A stretch of 64,000 nt of DNA from Amaranthus tricolor (taxonomy: Eukaryota > Streptophyta > Magnoliopsida > Caryophyllales > Amaranthaceae), in contig NC_080061.1 of NCBI RefSeq assembly GCF_026212465.1, forward strand, positions 19,888,141 through 19,952,140. The letters are read 5' to 3'. Below, piece by piece: positions 62,001 to 64,000 of the stretch. The first letter of the stretch is position 1. The number at the start of each line of letters is the position of its first letter. Below the pieces are notes generated by a model. It saw only the letters and a list, made by a program, of their open reading frames with translations, was not told the origin of the DNA and ran no database searches. The translations under genes and the position numbers were made by a program.

Positions 62001-64000
62001 GCATATGGCAATTGTTTTCGATTCTAACAATTTCGACAGAATAATATATTCCAAATAGTGTTGTGTGACATGTTTCGTGGCAAACAAACCATGTTTGAAC
62101 CACTTTATGTGAGAAAGTACCAAAAACGTTAAAAAACCTAAGAAAAGTAACCTAGCACGTATTATCAAGCATATGACTATTGTTTTCGATTCTAACCACT
62201 TCAACACAATATTTTACACCAAATAGTGTTGTGCGCCAAGAATGGTGGCAAACAAATAAAGTTTGAACCACTTTATGCGAGAAAATACAAAAAATGCTTA
62301 AAAACCTAAAAAACGCAACTTAGCACGTAATACCAAGCATATGACTATTGTTTTTGATTCTAAACATTTCAACAAAATAATATATGCCAAATAGTGTTGT
62401 GTGGCATTTTTCGTGGCAAACAAACCAAGTTTTAACCAGTAGATGCGAAAAAGTGCCAAAAACGCATAAAAAACCTCAAAAACACAACTTAGCACGTAAT
62501 ATAAACCATATGAGTATTGTTTTCGTCTCCAACCATTTCAATAAATTAATATATACCAAATATGATTGTGTGTCATGTTTTATGGCGAACAAACCAAGTT
62601 TAAACCACTTTATGTGAGAAAGTGCCAAAAAGCTTACAAAACCTAAAAAACGCAATGTAGCACGTCATATCAAGCATATGGCTATTGATTTCGGTTCTAA
62701 CCATTTCAACAAACAAATATATACCAAATAGTGATGTGTGCCATTTTTTGTGGCAAACAAACCAAGTTTGAACCACTCTATGCGAGAAAGTGCCAAAAAG
62801 CTTAAAAAACCTCAAAAACGCTACTTAGCACGTAATATCAAGGATATGGCTATGGTTTTCAATTAAAACCATTTCAAAAAAATAATATATACCAAAGAGT
62901 TATGTGTGCCATTTTTTCGTGGTAAACAAACTATGTTTGAACAACTTTATGCGAGAATGTGACAAAAACGCTTAAAAAACCTAAAAAAACGAAATTTAGC
63001 ATGTAATATCAAGCATATGACTATTGTTTTCAATTCTAACCATTTCAACGCAATAATATATACCAAATAGTGATGTGTGCAATTTTTTGTGGCAAACAAC
63101 CCAAGTTTGAACTACTTGAGAAAGTGGCAAAAACGCTAAAAAAAACCAAAAAAACGAACCCTAGCACATAATATCAAACATATGAACATTGTTTCCGATT
63201 CTAACCATTTCAACAAATTATTATACACCAAATAGTGTTGTGTGCCATGTTTTGTGGCAAACAAACCAAGTTCAAAACACTTTATGCTAGAAAATGCCAA
63301 AAAGCTTAAAAAATCTCAAAACACAATTCAGCCCGTAATATCAAGCATATGGCTATTGTTTTCGTTTCTAACCATATTGACAGAATAATATATTGCAAAT
63401 AGTATTGTGTGACATGTTTCGTGGCAAAAAAACCAAGATTGAACCACTTTATGTGAGAAAGTGCCAAAAAAGCTTTAAAAACATAAAAAAACAAATTTAG
63501 CATGTAATATCAAGCATATGACTATTGTTTTCGTTTCTAACCATTTCAACACAATAATATATACCAAATAATAGTGATGTCTGCCATTTTTCGTGGCAAA
63601 CAAACCAAGTTTGAACTACTTTATGCGCGAAAGTGCCAAAAACGCTAAAAAAAACATAAAGACCGCTACTTTGCACATAATATAAAGTATGTGACTATTG
63701 TTTTTAATTCTAACCATTTCAACACAATATTATATACCAAATAGTATTGTGTGCCAAGTTTAGTGGCAAACAAATCAAGTTTTAACCACTTTATGCGAGA
63801 AAGCAATAAAAACACTTAAAAAACCTCAAAAACGCAACTTGGCACGTAATATAAAGCATTTGACTATTATTTTTGATTCTAACCATTTCAACACAATATT
63901 AAATACGAAATAGTGTTGTGTGCCATGTTTGGTGGCAAGAAACCAAGTTTGAACCACTTTATACGATTAAGTGCCAAAAAGCTTAAAAAACGTTAATAAC
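56042..64000. repeat. Satellite array, 167-168 bp monomer, about 47 copies
   Basis: The word tagcacgtaatatcaagcat recurs at 56598, 56766, 56933, 57100 and so on, spacing 167-168 bp, to the window end. Each monomer also contains tctaaccatttcaacacaat, aatatataccaaatagtg, cgtggcaaacaaaccaagtt and gcgagaaagtgcc. Monomers differ by roughly 5-20 percent by eye. Marked variants occur in a recurring order (see findings). Small indels are present, e.g. a truncated monomer near 60310 and a shortened one near 57780. Monomer length and AT richness suit centromeric or subtelomeric plant satellites, but location is not known. Confidence 0.97.

Noticed and set aside
56042..64000. CRISPR-like regular spacing
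   Set aside because: Whole monomers are repeated with no unique spacers, in eukaryotic DNA; it is a satellite.

Overview
This window looks like repeat-rich, AT-rich nuclear DNA of a dicot plant. Evidence is a two-exon gene for a plant-specific EDR2-like DUF1336 protein, several families of plant LTR retrotransposons (Ty3/gypsy of the Tekay chromovirus type, another Ty3/gypsy element, Ty1/copia), Stowaway- and hAT-type MITEs, Helitron and Mutator-like remnants, and a 7.9-kb array of a 167-168 bp satellite. Several repeats remind me of Caryophyllales (spinach/quinoa/beet relatives), but I cannot confirm the species from sequence alone.

Layout. 1-14653 is mostly a nested Tekay-like element on the minus strand: truncated 3' LTR (5285-7702), 3' part of pol with integrase and chromodomain (7946-9217), a foreign 1.7-kb LTR-like insert (9218-10928, with a second copy at 1-1170), a gag-like start (11001-11408), a primer-binding site and a 3.0-kb 5' LTR (11634-14653). 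14654-20597 is non-coding except for a degenerate Helitron helicase (16508-17212). 20598-23520 holds a hAT MITE with a perfect 8-bp target duplication, a 1.15-kb foldback element and Stowaway MITEs. 23725-25960 is a possible small gene (85 aa) with a long T-rich, tandemly repeated leader intron. 26591-26854 is an acidic ORF of unknown nature. 27032-28510 is a textbook solo copia LTR with AAAGA target duplication.

29981-31990 (minus) is the one clear host protein-coding gene: two exons, 296 aa, DUF1336/EDR2_C. Its upstream region has been split by a 6.06-kb Ty3/gypsy element (32142-38198, target duplication GGAAA) only about 150 bp from the ATG, and further out by a hAT MITE and a 9.4-kb non-coding LTR element of LARD type (38816-48230). 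The MITE and its flank occur again on the far side of the LARD.

48542-56041 is degraded transposon sequence: a Mutator-like transposase pseudogene (50479-51572), old LTR/UTR-like sequence, and inside it a deleted copia element (52725-55108, target duplication CTTAC) that keeps gag, PBS and one full LTR. 56042 to the window end is the satellite array, whose monomer variants follow a recurring order, which points to higher-order repeat organisation.

There is no operon-like cooperation between genes here. The relation between parts is insertional: elements landed in each other and in front of the EDR2-like gene. I found no convincing new gene system; the most notable signals are the ordered satellite variants, the LARD enclosed by two copies of one locus, and the heavily interrupted promoter of the EDR2-like gene.
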